14,454 bases of DNA from Anaerolineaceae bacterium (GTDB taxonomy: Bacteria; Chloroflexota; Anaerolineae; Anaerolineales; Anaerolineaceae): NCBI GenBank assembly GCA_014860845.1, contig JACZIY010000723.1, positions 1 to 14,454 of the forward strand, given 5' to 3'. A program made the translations under genes and the position numbers. Of the stretch, positions 12,871 to 14,454 are shown in pieces (position 1 is the stretch's first letter; each line of letters begins with the position of its first letter). The notes under the pieces were generated by a model that saw only the letters and a list, made by a program, of their open reading frames with translations, had not been told where the DNA came from and made no database searches.

Positions 12871-14369
12871 TTCTCTGGATTTCTCCAATGACGGTTGTCT
12901 CCTTTAATGAAAAAGTCCACGCCAGGAGGTCCCCATGTACCAGATTCATATACTGGTAAATACTTTCTTGGATCCTCTTTCCATCCATCCAGAATTCTAT
13001 TTATAAATCCCCACTGACTTATTACTTCATCAGATCTGGTAAATAAAGTAGCGTCTCCGTATAAAGCATCCTGAATCAATCGAACATAGGCTTCTGGAAT
13101 TTTTATATCAAAGGATTCTTCATAATCAAAATTCATTTCGACTGGGGAAATTTGATTGATATGACCAGGTAACTTTGCCCCGAAGCTGAGCGTAACACCT
13201 TCATCTGGTTGTAGCTTCATAACTAGAACATTTGGAGCATCACCAGCCATATTGTGCCAATTAAATAACGATAGTGGGATTTGTTTGAATTGTATGGCAA
13301 TTTCTGTCATTCTTTTTGGTAATCGTTTTCCTGAACGCAAATAGAAGGGAACACCGGACCAACGCCAGTTATCAATAAATAATCTGGCAGCCAAAAAAGT
13401 CTCTGTAATAGATTCTCTTGCAACACCGTCTTCATCCTTATAACCGATTACTTTTTTACCATCAATATATCCTGATGTATATTGAGCACGAAAAGTATTT
13501 TCTAAAACACCTTTCGCATCATAAGGTTTTAGTGCACGCAGAACCTTAACTTTTTCATCTCGAACACAATCTGCAGTAAATCCAACGGGAGCTTCCATTG
13601 CCGTCAAAGCTAATAATTGTAGTAAATGATTTTGAAACATATCACGAATGACGCCGGAATTTTCGTAATATCCAGCTCTTGTTCCAACACCAACTGTCTC
13701 TGCAACAGTTATTTGGATATGATCCACATATTGTCGATTCCATAATGGCTCAAAAATTCCATTCGCAAATCTTAAGACCAGAATATTCTGAACCGTTTCT
13801 TTCCCTAAATAGTGATCGATCCGATAGATTTGATTTTCATTGAATACTGTATGCACAAGCTTTTCAAGATTTTTTGCAGTCTCTAAATCTCTTCCATAAG
13901 GTTTCTCAATAACTATTCTTGTCCATCCTTGTGTTAAATGACTTAATTCACTTTTTCCGATTAACTCAATAATAATTTCATAAGATTCAGGTGGTGTAGC
14001 TAAATAAAATAATGTATTCTTAATTCCTTCATCGATCAAATATTTCTTTAATTGGTTATAACCTTCTAACTGAGAAAATGATGACTGAATGTATTTCACA
14101 TTTGAAAAAATCTGTCTAATTTTTTCTTCTTCTATTTCTATTCCCGAATTAGAACGTACAGAATCAATGAAAATTTCTTTCAAATGAGCATCATCCCAAT
14201 CCCGACGAGCAAACCCTACAATATGTAAATTATTTGGAATGCGATCCGACTGATAAAGTTCATAAATTGCCGGGATTAATTTCCTGCTGGTTAGGTCACC
14301 TGTCACTCCAAAAATAACCACAGCACTATTAGCCAGATTCTCAGATATTTTTTGCTCGTTGTTAATCAT
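12867..14369 (-). CDS. zwf: Glucose-6-phosphate 1-dehydrogenase
   Basis: A 500-residue cytoplasmic enzyme that oxidises glucose 6-phosphate to 6-phosphogluconolactone, reducing NADP+ (or NAD+), as entry to the oxidative pentose phosphate pathway. The coordinate-binding motifs are intact: nucleotide-binding GVTGDLTSRK (21-30), R55-R56 after GFA (consistent with NADP phosphate binding), IEKPYGRD (154-161), the active-site signature RIDHYLGKE (183-191, catalytic-region H186) and H248 in FQNHLLQ as the likely general base. Length is normal. The usual partners in many bacteria (pgl, gnd, opcA) are not in the window; anything downstream would be interrupted by the convergent gene, so zwf is the last gene of its unit here. 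The start is ATG 14369, with GAGG 4 bases upstream and an AT-rich upstream region carrying a 14-bp palindrome. Confidence 0.97.
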   Translation of the reverse strand: MINNEQKISENLANSAVVIFGVTGDLTSRKLIPAIYELYQSDRIPNNLHIVGFARRDWDDAHLKEIFIDSVRSNSGIEIEEEKIRQIFSNVKYIQSSFSQLEGYNQLKKYLIDEGIKNTLFYLATPPESYEIIIELIGKSELSHLTQGWTRIVIEKPYGRDLETAKNLEKLVHTVFNENQIYRIDHYLGKETVQNILVLRFANGIFEPLWNRQYVDHIQITVAETVGVGTRAGYYENSGVIRDMFQNHLLQLLALTAMEAPVGFTADCVRDEKVKVLRALKPYDAKGVLENTFRAQYTSGYIDGKKVIGYKDEDGVARESITETFLAARLFIDNWRWSGVPFYLRSGKRLPKRMTEIAIQFKQIPLSLFNWHNMAGDAPNVLVMKLQPDEGVTLSFGAKLPGHINQISPVEMNFDYEESFDIKIPEAYVRLIQDALYGDATLFTRSDEVISQWGFINRILDGWKEDPRKYLPVYESGTWGPPGVDFFIKGDNRHWRNPEN

Positions 14370-14398
14370 TGTGCCTCAATCCAGGTTCTTTTTTGTGT

Positions 14399-14428
14399 AA
14401 ATTTATATAATTTCTTTGATTAATCAAA
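14399..14428 (-). promoter_or_regulatory. zwf promoter region with 14-bp palindrome (candidate operator)
   Basis: TTTGATTAATCAAA (14415-14428) is a perfect palindrome. It contains TTGATT, which can serve as a -35. A TAAATT 16 bases downstream (14400-14405) or the overlapping TATAAA (14402-14407, with poorer spacing) could be the -10. A dimeric regulator bound there would cover the -35. The exact promoter hexamers are ambiguous. Unlike several other units here, zwf has a leader of about 25 bases and a Shine-Dalgarno. Confidence 0.45.
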
Positions 14429-14454
14429 AATATACCTTTTCTCATATATAATTC

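Noticed and set aside
1..14454. tRNA, rRNA, tmRNA, CRISPR or insertion sequence
   Set aside because: No cloverleaf-like segment, regularly spaced direct repeats, transposase or terminal inverted repeats were found by eye; intergenic space is too short for most of these.

Overview
The window is AT-rich, densely coded bacterial chromosome with no rRNA, tRNA, CRISPR array or insertion sequence that I can see. Gene content points to a free-living bacterium with peptidoglycan: SmpB, glucose-6-phosphate dehydrogenase, a YkuD L,D-transpeptidase, PgeF, YggS and YggT. A DUF2085 membrane protein, an SH3b surface protein with a Pro/Thr-rich stalk and small zinc-ribbon proteins suggest Chloroflexota, probably Anaerolineae. 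That placement is inference from gene style, not a phylogenetic result.

Layout. (1) Positions 1-281 (minus) hold the N-terminus of a membrane protein cut by the window edge. (2) Positions 373-3476 (plus) form a two-gene unit: a coiled-coil zinc-ribbon protein, then a membrane-anchored NACHT/HEAT-repeat NTPase. (3) Positions 3508-8123 (minus) form a six-gene operon in the order L,D-transpeptidase, CcdA, DUF2085 protein, PgeF, YggS, YggT. It has a very clear promoter at 8130-8158. (4) Positions 8155-10883 (minus) hold smpB, a phytol/dolichol-kinase-like gene and a hutH-type MIO ammonia-lyase. (5) Position 10953 onward (plus) encodes an alpha/beta hydrolase that converges on an SH3b surface protein (minus, start 12229). 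(6) Position 12280 onward (plus) encodes a double zinc-ribbon protein that converges on zwf (minus, start 14369).

How the genes may work together. The six-gene operon has an envelope theme: crosslinking enzyme, thiol-reductant transporter, membrane protein with conserved Cys, peptidoglycan-precursor editing, PLP homeostasis and YggT. One reading is that CcdA, perhaps with the DUF2085 protein, keeps the L,D-transpeptidase catalytic cysteine reduced outside the membrane. The zinc-ribbon/NACHT pair is the least explained unit.

Expression signals. Five of eight transcription-unit starts have a -10-like hexamer ending 5-7 bases before the start codon and no Shine-Dalgarno sequence, which implies leaderless mRNAs. 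Many operon-internal genes, and the other three unit starts, have recognisable Shine-Dalgarno sequences. All three convergent gene pairs carry an AT-rich inverted repeat at or beside their stop codons.
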